Below, one piece after another: positions 26,950 to 36,150 of a DNA stretch of 51,196 nt. Below the pieces are notes generated by a model. That model searched no databases. It saw nothing but the letters and a program-made list of their open reading frames with translations, and was not told the origin of the DNA. Location: positions 1-51,196 of the forward strand of contig JAFSBZ010000015.1 in NCBI GenBank assembly GCA_017437005.1. The letters run 5' to 3'. The position numbers and the translations under genes were made by a program. Origin of the DNA: Clostridia bacterium (GTDB lineage: Bacteria > Bacillota > Clostridia > Oscillospirales > Acutalibacteraceae). Numbering within the stretch: position 1 is the first letter of the stretch; each line of letters begins with the position of its first letter.

Positions 26950-28209
26950 TTAGTTTTCCACGCTCATAACAGTACCCATAAATATAGGCACATTGTTTTG
27001 GCAATCGATAATCATATAAACAAACGGTCGGTCAAGGTAGACTGTTTTTATTTCTTTATCCACATTAACAACCGCTGCCTTTTTCTTTATTCTTGTTTCG
27101 GTTGCCGCTGCCGCTTTAGTGCCGTCTTCATTAACACCGATAAATGTCTTGTGAAGAACTTCGCCAATATAAAGGCGACCTCCCGTTGCGCGACCTAATT
27201 TTGATAAATCGGCTTTGTCTTCATCAAATGCCAACGGCATACCCATTTGTTTTAAATTCTCGTTTAGTGTTATTTCGTATTTATGTTCAAACTTTGGTAT
27301 TGCCGCGTTTACTATAACATTGGGTTTACTTACAAGAAGATTGCTTATTTTTTCACCGTTAAGTAAATTCACATATTTAGAAATAGTAATATTTTCGTTT
27401 GGAAGCATTGCCACAAAAGCATACTTGCAATCATAATAATACTTTGAAAAGCCTACTGTGTTTTCGTCTTCGTGATATAGGGTTTCTGTACTGTACATAA
27501 ACTTTACGTTCTGCGTTGTGCCGTCTTCTTGCGTAAACACACCCGATTTTACGTTGGCATCTTTATATTTTGTCGACCACTCCGCATCAAAGGTTAACGC
27601 GTTTATCAAAAACATTACATCGTCATCTTCAATTTTTTCAACAATTTCAGGTATCATTTTTTCGGTTTTAAGGCTTACCCATTTGTTTATATCGTTCAAG
27701 GTTGACTTTTTTGAAAAATCAGCCTCATAAATATTGGCACCGTAATAGTTTGCATTGGTTTGTAAAAAAACTTGATTAGCTTTAAAATCTTTTGCTTTGC
27801 TAAACCATATCGAATTTGCAAGATTTAATTTATATTTTTCGCCCTGTGGTAAAGATTTTTTATAACTATATAAATATTTGTTTAAATCATTAATCGGCAT
27901 ACCCAAAACATCTTCCATTTCTGCAAGGGTGTTACCGTCTGCGCCGTTTGCCGTCATTGCAAGGGAGTACATAACCGATAGGGGTGAAATAAGCGTGTTT
28001 TTGCCACTTTGCTCGCACTCTTTAAAAAGGCGCACCGCAAAATCGATAGCAGCAATATTGCCGTTTTGAAACTCGGTAATGGGCTTTATTTTTTGAGCGG
28101 TTATATCTTTCATAAGATTTTGTGACTTTATATTGCCGCAACCAACAAGATTAAGACATAAGATAAAAATCAACAAAAACGATATAAGCATAACCAGTTT
28201 TTTCTTCAC
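26950..28209 (-). CDS. Serpin family protease inhibitor, lipoprotein
   Basis: The 419-residue protein starts from a GTG with GGAGGAG upstream. It has a lipoprotein signal ending in LVGC (about residue 24) and then the full serpin fold: NTLISPLSVMYSLAMTANGA, NDINKWVSLKTEKMIPEIV, MFLINALTFDAEW and the C-terminal DRPFVYMIID strand. The hinge of the reactive loop, EDGTKAAAATET, has small residues at the positions required for insertion, so it should be inhibitory. Lys residues follow near the expected P1 site, suggesting trypsin-like targets. It would sit on the outer face of the membrane. It is a monocistronic gene with its own promoter and terminator. Confidence 0.93.
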   Translation of the reverse strand: MKKKLVMLISFLLIFILCLNLVGCGNIKSQNLMKDITAQKIKPITEFQNGNIAAIDFAVRLFKECEQSGKNTLISPLSVMYSLAMTANGADGNTLAEMEDVLGMPINDLNKYLYSYKKSLPQGEKYKLNLANSIWFSKAKDFKANQVFLQTNANYYGANIYEADFSKKSTLNDINKWVSLKTEKMIPEIVEKIEDDDVMFLINALTFDAEWSTKYKDANVKSGVFTQEDGTTQNVKFMYSTETLYHEDENTVGFSKYYYDCKYAFVAMLPNENITISKYVNLLNGEKISNLLVSKPNVIVNAAIPKFEHKYEITLNENLKQMGMPLAFDEDKADLSKLGRATGGRLYIGEVLHKTFIGVNEDGTKAAAATETRIKKKAAVVNVDKEIKTVYLDRPFVYMIIDCQNNVPIFMGTVMSVEN

Positions 28210-28231
28210 ATTATCTCCTCCTTACATTTGT

Positions 28232-28260
28232 ATTCTAATATAAATACACCTAAAAAGCAA
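28232..28260 (-). promoter_or_regulatory. Promoter for the serpin gene
   Basis: TTGCTT (28255-28260) and TAGAAT (28232-28237) have a 17 nt spacer on the minus strand, directly after the terminator at 28264-28290. Confidence 0.5.
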
Positions 28261-28263
28261 GAA

Positions 28264-28290
28264 AAACGGGAGACACTATGTCTCCCGTTT
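28264..28290 (-). terminator. Intrinsic terminator after the gltS-like gene
   Basis: Stem AAACGGGAGACA with a 3 nt loop (CTA on the plus strand) is perfect and is followed by TTTTTC on the minus strand, about 28 nt after the symporter stop. Confidence 0.85.
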
Positions 28291-28317
28291 AAAAAATGTT
28301 TATTTTTTAGATGTGTC

Positions 28318-29796
28318 TTACTCTGCCTCGTCTACCCATTCTTCAACAGCAGAATTTCTGTATTTCTTTTTAAAGATTCTTCTGCGGAATAAGAATATGG
28401 TGTAGATAAGCCACAGCACAAAGAAAATTGCGCAAGCAATTATTGTGTGGGTTAGTGATTTTCCTGCAAAAGCAAGAAGCAGTAACAGTGGCGCAATCAT
28501 AACCATAGCAGGAAAATTAGAAAGAATATACAGGCTCGATGTTGGTGTACGAAGACCGGGGTCTACCTCTTTCATCAAAATCATACCGTTAGAAGCAGTG
28601 CCCGTAAGTGTGCCAAAGCTCATTAAGAACATTTCGTGTTCAAAGCCCTTAAAGCATTCTTTAGAAGCCAGACGAATATATGCGTATGTAATTACAGCGC
28701 CTACTACACTTAAAATTATAACAGGTAAAATATAATTCTTTATATCGTTAATTTCAATAGCCGCAACACCCGCAACAATCATAAGGTCAAACATAAAGCC
28801 TGAAATACGATCCATCTGATAATTGTTGATATGCTCACGGTTCATCAGTTTACTTTTACGCAAGCTTTTTACAACAAGCTTAATAAGCATAGCCGCCAAA
28901 GATGCCCATAAGAAGTTAAAGCCCCACGCAATTTTATTTGTAAAATCAGAAAGCGAACCCAGTAAATACATAAACCCAAACGAAAGCGCATACGCAAGCG
29001 CTACAAAGCCAAACTGTAGTGACAGCTTATCTATAGATTCGTTATCGGGAATTTCGTTGCCCGTAGGATTGCTTTGGTCTACAATTTCATCATTTGGTCT
29101 TGATTTTCTTATGTGCAGCCCACTACGCTTTTTATGAATGTTAATATAAAGCACGCCAAAAACAGATGCCACAACAAAACCAATAGACGCAAGCGACAGT
29201 CCAAAACTGCCGTTGCCGGCAAACTGTGTTACATCAGCCGCTTTAGTAAACTCAACGTCCCAAGTAAGCGCATTACCGGGGCCTTGACCAAACGCTAAAG
29301 GCAGAATAATACCGCAAACATAAGATATAACTTGCTTTCCATAACGAGTAATTAAAAACATAACAATTGTAATCGCAAGTCCTACAAACGCTTGAAGCAT
29401 ATAGGTGCCACCCTGTAGTGCGCCAAACTCTAACACCTGAACACCCTTGGTTTTGTGGGTGCTTTTTTCGGTTTTTAGGCTCATTGCCGCAAAGCCAATA
29501 GCCAAGCAATGATATGTAATGACCTGCATTAAACGTTTATCCACAAGTGGCGAGGCGCCTAATTGTTTTATAATAATGTTTATAACAAGAAGCAGTGTAC
29601 CACCCAAAAGCGCCGACGGAATAAGGCACTTTCTAAGCCACGGAATCTTTGTACGAAGAATATTTCCAAGCATTAAAAACAGCAACAACAGCCCAAGCTG
29701 CACTAAAAAGCTCCACACGGAAGCGTAGTTTTTCATAGTAAAATCCCAACTGGATTCGTAATTCACAGCATCGGCTGTGATAAGCCCGAAATTCAT
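28318..29796 (-). CDS. gltS: Sodium/glutamate symporter-type transporter (GltS family)
   Basis: The 492-residue membrane protein shows GltS-family blocks: CLIPSALLGGTLLL, FGALQGGTYML, the PLAFGQGPGNALTW motif and, in the second half, SFGTLTGTASNGMILMKEVDP, which mirrors the first repeat. It is longer than the classic 400-residue GltS because of a hydrophilic loop (about residues 225-255) and a charged tail. The ATG at 29796 is preferred: AAGGAG overlaps the GTG at 29805 but lies 8 nt from this ATG. It should import glutamate or a related acid with sodium. It follows the acyltransferase gene by 47 nt. Confidence 0.82.
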   Translation of the reverse strand: MNFGLITADAVNYESSWDFTMKNYASVWSFLVQLGLLLLFLMLGNILRTKIPWLRKCLIPSALLGGTLLLVINIIIKQLGASPLVDKRLMQVITYHCLAIGFAAMSLKTEKSTHKTKGVQVLEFGALQGGTYMLQAFVGLAITIVMFLITRYGKQVISYVCGIILPLAFGQGPGNALTWDVEFTKAADVTQFAGNGSFGLSLASIGFVVASVFGVLYINIHKKRSGLHIRKSRPNDEIVDQSNPTGNEIPDNESIDKLSLQFGFVALAYALSFGFMYLLGSLSDFTNKIAWGFNFLWASLAAMLIKLVVKSLRKSKLMNREHINNYQMDRISGFMFDLMIVAGVAAIEINDIKNYILPVIILSVVGAVITYAYIRLASKECFKGFEHEMFLMSFGTLTGTASNGMILMKEVDPGLRTPTSSLYILSNFPAMVMIAPLLLLLAFAGKSLTHTIIACAIFFVLWLIYTIFLFRRRIFKKKYRNSAVEEWVDEAE

Positions 29797-29843
29797 AATT
29801 TCCACTCCTTTTTTTACAAAACAAGCTTAAAATTTGTTTGCTA

Positions 29844-31061
29844 CTATAGGCCTAAAAACTGAACATTTTCGCCCTTTATAATATTTTTATGTCGATAATA
29901 AATGTGTACGTATTTAAGTGCATTAAACCGTTTATCACCCTTTAGCTGATAAACCTTGTCACCATAATAAATGTTTGCCTTGTTTCTGCCGAGAACCGAA
30001 AGTGCTGAAATATTACCAAAAGCAAGCTTTAATTCATCGGCTCTACCCTCGTTAAAGATTATCTTATCTCCGTACAATGAAATTTGAGCCGCTTTTTTAA
30101 ACGGAACCTTTTTCTTGTTTATGATAACCTCAAAAACATTGGCTTCATCGTGATATATCGGTGTTTCTTTGTAATTATTTAAGTCGAGTTTATTTATAAA
30201 TTCTTTTTGATAATCATACCACTCTGCTACAAAGTTAAAGGGAAAGTCACAGTTTACACCTTTTATCTCTTTTGTAGTTGTATATTCAATTTTTGCGCCG
30301 CAATTTTTACACTCGCAAATTTCGTTTGCACTTTCAAACTTTGAAAGTCCGCAAAATGGGCATACATACATTGCACGTTCAAGATACTCCGCGCGCTTTT
30401 TGTGATAAAATTCGCAGTCGGCCATCGCCTCGTCTACGTAAAGACCTTTTTCGATAATGTCAAATAACTCTTCGTTTGACATATCGTTATATTCCTCTGG
30501 CTCTATTACACGGGACACATAACCTCGCATTTTGCCTTTGCGCACTACATCACTCCAGCGGGGTTCTGCGCCGTAGCCGCCCTCTATGCGATAGAGCGCA
30601 ATAGGTAGCTTAAGCATTTTTGCCATCGAGGCTATAGCATCGCTCATATATTCGGTTCTGCCGCTGTATGTACGGTTGCCCTCGGGCGCTATACAAATTG
30701 TACCTCCCTCACGCGCTACGCGTATACATTGTTTTACCGCCTTGACATCGCTGGTTTGTTTTTTTATAGGGATAGGCGCTACCAAATATCGTATAATCGA
30801 AGATACAAATCCCATTGAAAAAATATCTTCTGTTGCAAGATAATAAAGCGGTCCTTTAAATGCCATCCCAACAAAAAACTGATCAAACGGCGTTTGATGA
30901 TTTAGCAAAACAAGATAAGGAGTCTTTTTTTGATCTTTAAATTTTTCTATAGTTATTCCGTATTTAATACGAGAATACGGATACATAAAAGCATATAAAA
31001 TATTTCGCACTACACGGTGGCGAAACTTAATCCACTTTTTTTGCTTGGGTTTTTTGGGCAT
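29844..31061 (-). CDS. Lysophospholipid acyltransferase (PlsC-like) with zinc ribbon and PH-like tail
   Basis: The 405-residue protein has a PlsC-type acyltransferase domain at about residues 20-220. It shows the NHQTPFD motif (HX4D), YYLATEDIFS, and APEGNRTYSG as the second motif. A four-cysteine zinc ribbon (CPFC and CKNC, about residues 235-260) follows, and then a beta-rich segment of about 120 residues (ISLYGDKIIFNEG, NKANIYYGDKVYQLKG) that looks like a PH/GRAM-type domain. No signal peptide is seen, but the basic N-terminus suits membrane contact. The acyltransferase role is secure; the tail may bring it to membranes or a partner. AGGAGG precedes the ATG. Confidence 0.85.
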   Translation of the reverse strand: MPKKPKQKKWIKFRHRVVRNILYAFMYPYSRIKYGITIEKFKDQKKTPYLVLLNHQTPFDQFFVGMAFKGPLYYLATEDIFSMGFVSSIIRYLVAPIPIKKQTSDVKAVKQCIRVAREGGTICIAPEGNRTYSGRTEYMSDAIASMAKMLKLPIALYRIEGGYGAEPRWSDVVRKGKMRGYVSRVIEPEEYNDMSNEELFDIIEKGLYVDEAMADCEFYHKKRAEYLERAMYVCPFCGLSKFESANEICECKNCGAKIEYTTTKEIKGVNCDFPFNFVAEWYDYQKEFINKLDLNNYKETPIYHDEANVFEVIINKKKVPFKKAAQISLYGDKIIFNEGRADELKLAFGNISALSVLGRNKANIYYGDKVYQLKGDKRFNALKYVHIYYRHKNIIKGENVQFLGL

Positions 31062-31136
31062 ATTATAGCCTCCTCACCAAAAACAATATCTCTATAAATT
31101 ATATCACAACACATCATAAAAATAAAGAATAAATTT

Positions 31137-31166
31137 AACCTCGCAAAGAAAATTCTTTACGAGGTT
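31137..31166 (-). terminator. Intrinsic terminator after the heparinase-like gene
   Basis: AACCTCG and AAAGAA pair with TTCTTT and CGAGGTT around one mismatch. It lies 5 nt after the stop at 31172 and is followed by TAAATTTATTC on the minus strand. Confidence 0.65.
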
Positions 31167-31171
31167 ATAGG

Positions 31172-33190
31172 TTAAATTTCGTTATCTAATATTTCCATTT
31201 GCACTTTAAATTTATGTGTTTTTGCCTGTGTTTTAGGTGATATTATCACCTTACCCCAACCACATTCGCGATTTTCGGTTTTGTCACTGGGTACGGGAAT
31301 GCCTACTGTTGTAAAACGCATATCGCCGCCACCTATAGCCGTAATGCTTGCGTTTTGCGGCTCAAGTACGGTGCAACGCAATTTGCCGCCCTTGTGAGTG
31401 ATAGTTATTATGTTTTCTTCAATTTTTGGTTCTTCCATCATATGAATATGAAAACATTTGATAAATTCTTCACTTTTTGCGGTTACTTCATCTTCGACTG
31501 TGAAGACACCATTTTCGCTTAGCTTTGGTTCAAATGTCATCTTGCGAACAACACTTTCGCAAGTGTGCGAGTAAGCGGTGGTCAAGTCACCAACAATTTC
31601 AACCTTGTCTTCGGTTTCGGTATGCGAGAGCACCTTTGCCATTTGACAGTCACGCTGCCAAGCTGCCGCAAGGTCAGGCTCAAGATCATAATTCGTGGTG
31701 GGTACCGGTCGGCGTGTACCGCCATCGTTGATGAGATACAGCTTATCGCCCCATACACCCATTTCTTTTTCAACATCGTCATGTTTTACTTTAGTATTAT
31801 TAAGATTCAACTGTTTTTTGCACCACGTAGTAACGTAGCCTAAATTTTTAACGTTTTCATCACGTATTGTAAGACAATTGTGCGACGACGTAACGGTATC
31901 GTAGTTGTAAAAATGCTCACATCCGTACCAATAATATGCACCTGAGCTTGAAACAAGGATACCGTTATGATATATCTGAAAATCTCCAGTATCGTAATGC
32001 TCGTGTCCTTGGCACCACAATTCACCTATCTTCATATAAACTGTGGTGTTTTTTTCTTCGTCCTTATAAATGGTAGTGCCTGCAGGATATTTAAAATATC
32101 TTGCCTTTTCATAAGGCTTAGGATTAAACTGGGGAGTAATAAGATTAAACACAAGGTGTGTTACAGGAGAATAAAGTCCCTCGCCGTAGGTGGTATCCTT
32201 GTATAAATCTATACCGTAATGCGTAGGCACCATAACCTCATCGCGATAATTTTCAATAAAATACTTTTTGTAGTTTGCATTTCCCGTAAGCGATGCCGCA
32301 AAAAAGTTTACAATGGTAAACGGATGCTTTACAACGTGACCGCCGCCCTTGTCATCATTACAGTCGTTTCCTATTCTAAGACTTTGACCGTCGGCACGGG
32401 TTAAATAATAATATCCGTCAGCATTTTCAACACACTCGTCAAAAATTCTCTGTCCGCTCATTTGGTAAAACAACAACTGCGCCCAAAGTGCCGATACCTG
32501 ACGGTAACTGCCGTATGACGGACCTTGATTGTTTAGCTGAGTTGAAAAACTAAATTTATAAAACGGAACTAAATCGTTAATAATTCTACCCACTACAAAA
32601 TCGTATATATCGGGACGCTCATCATAGGTTGCTATTGAAAACGACAGCATGTCGCGGAGATATTGAGCCTCGTGTGAATGCGAGTGGGTGTTGCGTTGCT
32701 TGGTTGGCGGATATCCCACTTCCATACTGGCTTCTAAAAACTGTTCACATTTAGCAATAAAGAATATTTTTTCTTCTTCTGTGAAGTATTTATAAAGCCA
32801 ATCGTAAACAAGTGATACTACAAAAACCACGTGGCCGGTATGACGGCAAAGCATAAGGTTTACGTTGCGGTCAATACTATATCGTTCTACTATCTTTTTG
32901 GTATTATCAATAATATCGCGCGCTTTTTTTTCGTCATCCTCTACCCAGGCCTCAAAAGCCTTTGATTCTATCATAAAACAAACCATAAGGTTATATTTTC
33001 CTGCGATTATGTCATCATAAAACTCACGAAAATCCTTTTTGCATATACGTTGCCACAGCTCATAAGCGCGGCGATTTTCGGGGTGGGTGAAATTGCCGAC
33101 AATTCTTTGCTTGTCAGACTGTCTGAACATTACGCGTGGATGTTCGGCAGGTGGGGTTATGTACGGCTTTTTATATGGTGAATTAAGCAT
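31172..33190 (-). CDS. Heparinase II/III-like polysaccharide lyase family protein
   Basis: The 672-residue protein has an N-terminal alpha/alpha toroid (EHPRVMFRQSDKQRI, HSHSHEAQYLRDML near residue 165, SFSTQLNNQGPSYGSYRQVS near 215). A C-terminal beta-sandwich carries HEHYDTGDFQIYHNGILVSSSGAYYWYG and SHNCLTIRD, which is the heparinase II/III C-domain pattern. The family cleaves uronic-acid-containing polysaccharides by beta-elimination. No signal peptide is visible, so it may act on oligosaccharides in the cytoplasm. It begins 11 nt after the 2-hydroxyacid dehydrogenase gene, with AAGGAG. The exact substrate is unknown. Confidence 0.83.
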   Translation of the reverse strand: MLNSPYKKPYITPPAEHPRVMFRQSDKQRIVGNFTHPENRRAYELWQRICKKDFREFYDDIIAGKYNLMVCFMIESKAFEAWVEDDEKKARDIIDNTKKIVERYSIDRNVNLMLCRHTGHVVFVVSLVYDWLYKYFTEEEKIFFIAKCEQFLEASMEVGYPPTKQRNTHSHSHEAQYLRDMLSFSIATYDERPDIYDFVVGRIINDLVPFYKFSFSTQLNNQGPSYGSYRQVSALWAQLLFYQMSGQRIFDECVENADGYYYLTRADGQSLRIGNDCNDDKGGGHVVKHPFTIVNFFAASLTGNANYKKYFIENYRDEVMVPTHYGIDLYKDTTYGEGLYSPVTHLVFNLITPQFNPKPYEKARYFKYPAGTTIYKDEEKNTTVYMKIGELWCQGHEHYDTGDFQIYHNGILVSSSGAYYWYGCEHFYNYDTVTSSHNCLTIRDENVKNLGYVTTWCKKQLNLNNTKVKHDDVEKEMGVWGDKLYLINDGGTRRPVPTTNYDLEPDLAAAWQRDCQMAKVLSHTETEDKVEIVGDLTTAYSHTCESVVRKMTFEPKLSENGVFTVEDEVTAKSEEFIKCFHIHMMEEPKIEENIITITHKGGKLRCTVLEPQNASITAIGGGDMRFTTVGIPVPSDKTENRECGWGKVIISPKTQAKTHKFKVQMEILDNEI

Positions 33191-33201
33191 AACTTTTCTC
33201 C

Positions 33202-34206
33202 TTAAAACTTTGACATACTTGTAGCCTTAGTGGCAAGTATTTCGTTTTTAACGGGTATATTGTTATCAATAAAATCTACACTCTCTTTAAGCAAATCGTG
33301 TGTAAGCACTGCGCGCAAATTAACGGTAACGCCAGCTTGATGCGGAAACATAATAACGTTAGGAAGAGCAAGCATGGGATTATCCATATCAATCGGCTCT
33401 TTTTCGTAAACGTCAAGCGCCGCTTTAAAATGACCTTTTTCAAGATGCTTGATCATTGCCTCTTCATCAATAACTGCACCGCGAGCAGTATTAACAAGCA
33501 GTGCGCCTGGTTTAATTTTTGAAAGCAGTTCATCATTTATCATATGGTGGGTGCTTGCATTGTAGGCTAAGTGAATTGATATAATATCGCAGGTTTCAAA
33601 TATCTCTTCCATACTGCATTGAGTAAAGCCGAATAGCTTTTTATCTTCTTCAGGAAGCTCGCGTCTGGCACTTATTTTCATATCAACATCAAAATTACTT
33701 AGCATTTTTGCAACATATCGACCTACACCGCCGTAGCCTACAAGACCTACTTTTTTATATAAAACGCTGTCGGTATAGTCATCTATCTCGCGCCAGATTC
33801 TTTTGTCTTTAAGGCGATTGTTATAAAATGGTATGTCACGCATAGCCGCAAGCATATATGCCACGGTGCCCTCGGCGGTTGATTTTGAAAAATAGTCAAA
33901 TCCGCTTATTACCTTTATGCCACGCTCAAAAACCTCATCACAAACAACGGGAGCAACGGTAGAGCCTAAATGTGTCAAAAGTTTTAGTTTTGGAGCACAT
34001 TCTAAAATCTCGGGGGTAAGTGCGGGCGAACCCCAACAGGTAACATAGGTGTCACAATCCTTGATTTTTTCTTTTAATTGCTCTATGCCTTCCACTGCAG
34101 TATCAAGCCAAACTATCTCGCCTAATGACTCGGCAAATTCAATGTTTTCTTGAGTAAAAAAAGTGTCAAAGGTTTTATCTTTCTTTATTGCAACTAACGC
34201 TTTCAT
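33202..34206 (-). CDS. D-2-hydroxyacid dehydrogenase, NAD-binding
   Basis: The 334-residue enzyme has the family layout: a flavodoxin-like substrate domain (ALTPEILECAPKLKLLTHLGS), the NAD-binding loop VGLVGYGGVGRYVAKML near residue 155, NTARGAVIDEEAMIKHLEKG near 240 with the catalytic Glu region, and FPHQAGVT with the catalytic His near 290. The start at 34206 has GAGAGGTG upstream; the longer frame is not supported. It leads the minus-strand operon with the heparinase-like gene and may reduce or oxidise a sugar-acid intermediate. The substrate cannot be told. Confidence 0.9.
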   Translation of the reverse strand: MKALVAIKKDKTFDTFFTQENIEFAESLGEIVWLDTAVEGIEQLKEKIKDCDTYVTCWGSPALTPEILECAPKLKLLTHLGSTVAPVVCDEVFERGIKVISGFDYFSKSTAEGTVAYMLAAMRDIPFYNNRLKDKRIWREIDDYTDSVLYKKVGLVGYGGVGRYVAKMLSNFDVDMKISARRELPEEDKKLFGFTQCSMEEIFETCDIISIHLAYNASTHHMINDELLSKIKPGALLVNTARGAVIDEEAMIKHLEKGHFKAALDVYEKEPIDMDNPMLALPNVIMFPHQAGVTVNLRAVLTHDLLKESVDFIDNNIPVKNEILATKATSMSKF

Positions 34207-34244
34207 ACTACACCTCTCATAATATTGCAATTATTCATACTTAT

Positions 34245-34273
34245 AATATAACAAAAGAATGTTTTTTTGGCAA
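34245..34273 (-). promoter_or_regulatory. Promoter for the hydroxyacid dehydrogenase-heparinase operon
   Basis: TTGCCA (34268-34273) and TATATT (34245-34250) are 17 nt apart on the minus strand. It is divergent from the AraC promoter 43 nt away, so one regulator could act on both. Confidence 0.6.
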
Positions 34274-34315
34274 TACAATCCACGCTCTAATTATATAACA
34301 ATTCGCTCATTTGCC

Positions 34316-34344
34316 TTGACAAAAATTGCTTTGCTCAGTAAAAT
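34316..34344 (+). promoter_or_regulatory. Promoter for the AraC-Gfo/Idh/MocA operon
   Basis: TTGACA (34316-34321) and TAAAAT (34339-34344) have a 17 nt spacer. The transcript would start about 20 nt before the ATG at 34375. Confidence 0.75.
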
Positions 34345-34374
34345 AAAGTTAATGATTTGAAAGGAATTCTTCCT

Positions 34375-35169
34375 ATGAGTAACATTAAAGATTTTGACAA
34401 TTTTACTTCAAATCCTGTTACCGCATTAAAAAATGCGGGTTATTACAAACACCGTATGGGTTGGATATGGAATCACACCTGCGAACACTCGGCGTTTTAT
34501 TGTATAGAATCAGGTAAATGTAAGGTTAAAACCAAAGATGTCGAACAAGTTTGCTCTGCAGGCGACGTGATTTACATCAAGGATTTTGAAAACGTAGTAT
34601 TGTCAAACTGCGGAAATGACGATCTTTCTTATTATTTTATTTCTTTTTTTAATAAGCATGATTTTGATTTTCAAATAAACACTATAAGCAAAGACACAAA
34701 TTCTCTGCGTCTTTTTAAAGATATAAGTGAGTTTCACCGCTCGGGCGCTCCGCTTTCTAAAATCAAGGTAGCCGAATTGTTTCTGCGGTTGATTTACATA
34801 TTATGTTCACAAAAACTAAAAAAAAGCAAAGACTATGCCGACAACTATAAGCTTTTTTCAGCCGTTGAATATATAAACATTAACTATTATAAAAAAATCA
34901 CGCCCGAGTATTTATCGCAAATATCAGGCTATTCACCTGCGCATTTACGCAGACTGTTTGTTAAAAATTACGGCGTTCCGCCTATGGAATACATACTAAA
35001 CAAAAAAATTGATATGGCAAAAGAGATACTGCTTGATGCCCCCGAAAAAACAATGGTGGAAATTGCCGAGCTTGTAGGTTTTTGCTCAGCCTCCTACCTG
35101 TGTAAAATTTTTAAAAAACAAACAGGCATATCACCTGCTGAATACAAAAGGAGAATTGATTATGTTTAA
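34375..35169 (+). CDS. AraC family transcriptional regulator
   Basis: The 264-residue protein has a cupin-like N-terminal half (SAFYCIESGKCKVK, CSAGDVIYIKDFENVVLS) and a C-terminal double helix-turn-helix: ITPEYLSQISGYSPAHLRRLF and VEIAELVGFCSASYLCKIFK, followed by GISPAEY. The ATG at 34375 follows AAGGA by 9 nt; an in-frame TTG at 34357 is not likely because it lies before that site. It is divergent from the heparinase operon and overlaps the Gfo/Idh/MocA gene, so it probably controls both. Confidence 0.9.
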   Translation: MSNIKDFDNFTSNPVTALKNAGYYKHRMGWIWNHTCEHSAFYCIESGKCKVKTKDVEQVCSAGDVIYIKDFENVVLSNCGNDDLSYYFISFFNKHDFDFQINTISKDTNSLRLFKDISEFHRSGAPLSKIKVAELFLRLIYILCSQKLKKSKDYADNYKLFSAVEYININYYKKITPEYLSQISGYSPAHLRRLFVKNYGVPPMEYILNKKIDMAKEILLDAPEKTMVEIAELVGFCSASYLCKIFKKQTGISPAEYKRRIDYV

Positions 35170-36139
35170 GATTTGCAGTATCGGTTGCGGTAATATGGCA
35201 CGTTCGGGACACGGTCCTGCTTTTAAAAAATATGTTGAAACCTATCCCGATACACAGCTTGCCGCGTGTTGTGACTTAAAAATCGAAAACGCCGAGTCGT
35301 TCAAGGAACAGTTTGGTTTTAAAAAATCATATACCGACTACAAATTAATGCTAAACGAAATAAAGCCCGATGCGGTTTGTCTTATATCACCCGTTGATAA
35401 AACAGTTGTTATTGCTACACAAATATTAGAAATGGGATACCCCCTTATTTTAGAGAAGCCGCCCGGCCGTAACAAAAAAGAAGTTAAAAAACTAATTAGT
35501 GCCGCAAAAGAATCGGGCGTTACGGTTCGCGTTGCCTTTAATCGCAGATACACCCCGCTTTTAGCAGCCTTGAAAGAGTTTACGAAAAACGAAGTAGTAC
35601 GCAATATAACATATCAGATGTACCGTAAGGACCGTCGCGACGATGATTTCTCTACCACCACTATTCACGCTATAGATGCAGTAAAATTTATTGCTGACTG
35701 CGACTACAAAACGGTAGATTTTACATATCAGCAAATTGATGGCGAAAACAAAAACGTTGCTAATATTTATATGAACGGAATTTTTGAAAGCGGAGCAATA
35801 GCTCAACTGTCGCTTGTTGCTATGGGCGGTACAGTAGCTGAAAGAATTTCTGTAAACACAGATGTTGCTACCTACTTTGTAGAACTGCCTTTTTGGAGTA
35901 ATCCCGACTCCCCAGGTAAGCTCACTCGCCTTGTGGGCAATAACGTTACCGATACTATCTACGGTGACAGCCTTATAGACAGCACCGAAATGTTCCTCGA
36001 AAGCGGTTTTTATCAAGAAAATCGAGATTTTTTTGAAGCGGTGCGTTCGGGCGATTACACCGAAGACGTTTCAAGTGGTTTGCAATCGGTAGAAATCGCC
36101 GACTGTATAAGAAAAAGAAAAATAAAATACAAAAAATAA
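35162..36139 (+). CDS. Gfo/Idh/MocA family oxidoreductase
   Basis: The 325-residue enzyme has an N-terminal Rossmann fold with the GCGNMARSG nucleotide loop (residues 8-16). It also has the LEKPPGRNKKEV segment, whose EKP triad is characteristic of the family, and VAFNRRYTP at the start of the C-terminal domain. Such enzymes oxidise sugars or sugar acids with NAD(P). The ATG at 35162 follows AGGAG inside the end of the AraC gene and overlaps its stop by 8 nt. Its operon is divergent from the heparinase-hydroxyacid dehydrogenase pair, so a shared uronate or sugar-acid pathway is plausible. Confidence 0.9.
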   Translation: MFKICSIGCGNMARSGHGPAFKKYVETYPDTQLAACCDLKIENAESFKEQFGFKKSYTDYKLMLNEIKPDAVCLISPVDKTVVIATQILEMGYPLILEKPPGRNKKEVKKLISAAKESGVTVRVAFNRRYTPLLAALKEFTKNEVVRNITYQMYRKDRRDDDFSTTTIHAIDAVKFIADCDYKTVDFTYQQIDGENKNVANIYMNGIFESGAIAQLSLVAMGGTVAERISVNTDVATYFVELPFWSNPDSPGKLTRLVGNNVTDTIYGDSLIDSTEMFLESGFYQENRDFFEAVRSGDYTEDVSSGLQSVEIADCIRKRKIKYKK

Positions 36140-36150
36140 TAACACGCATA

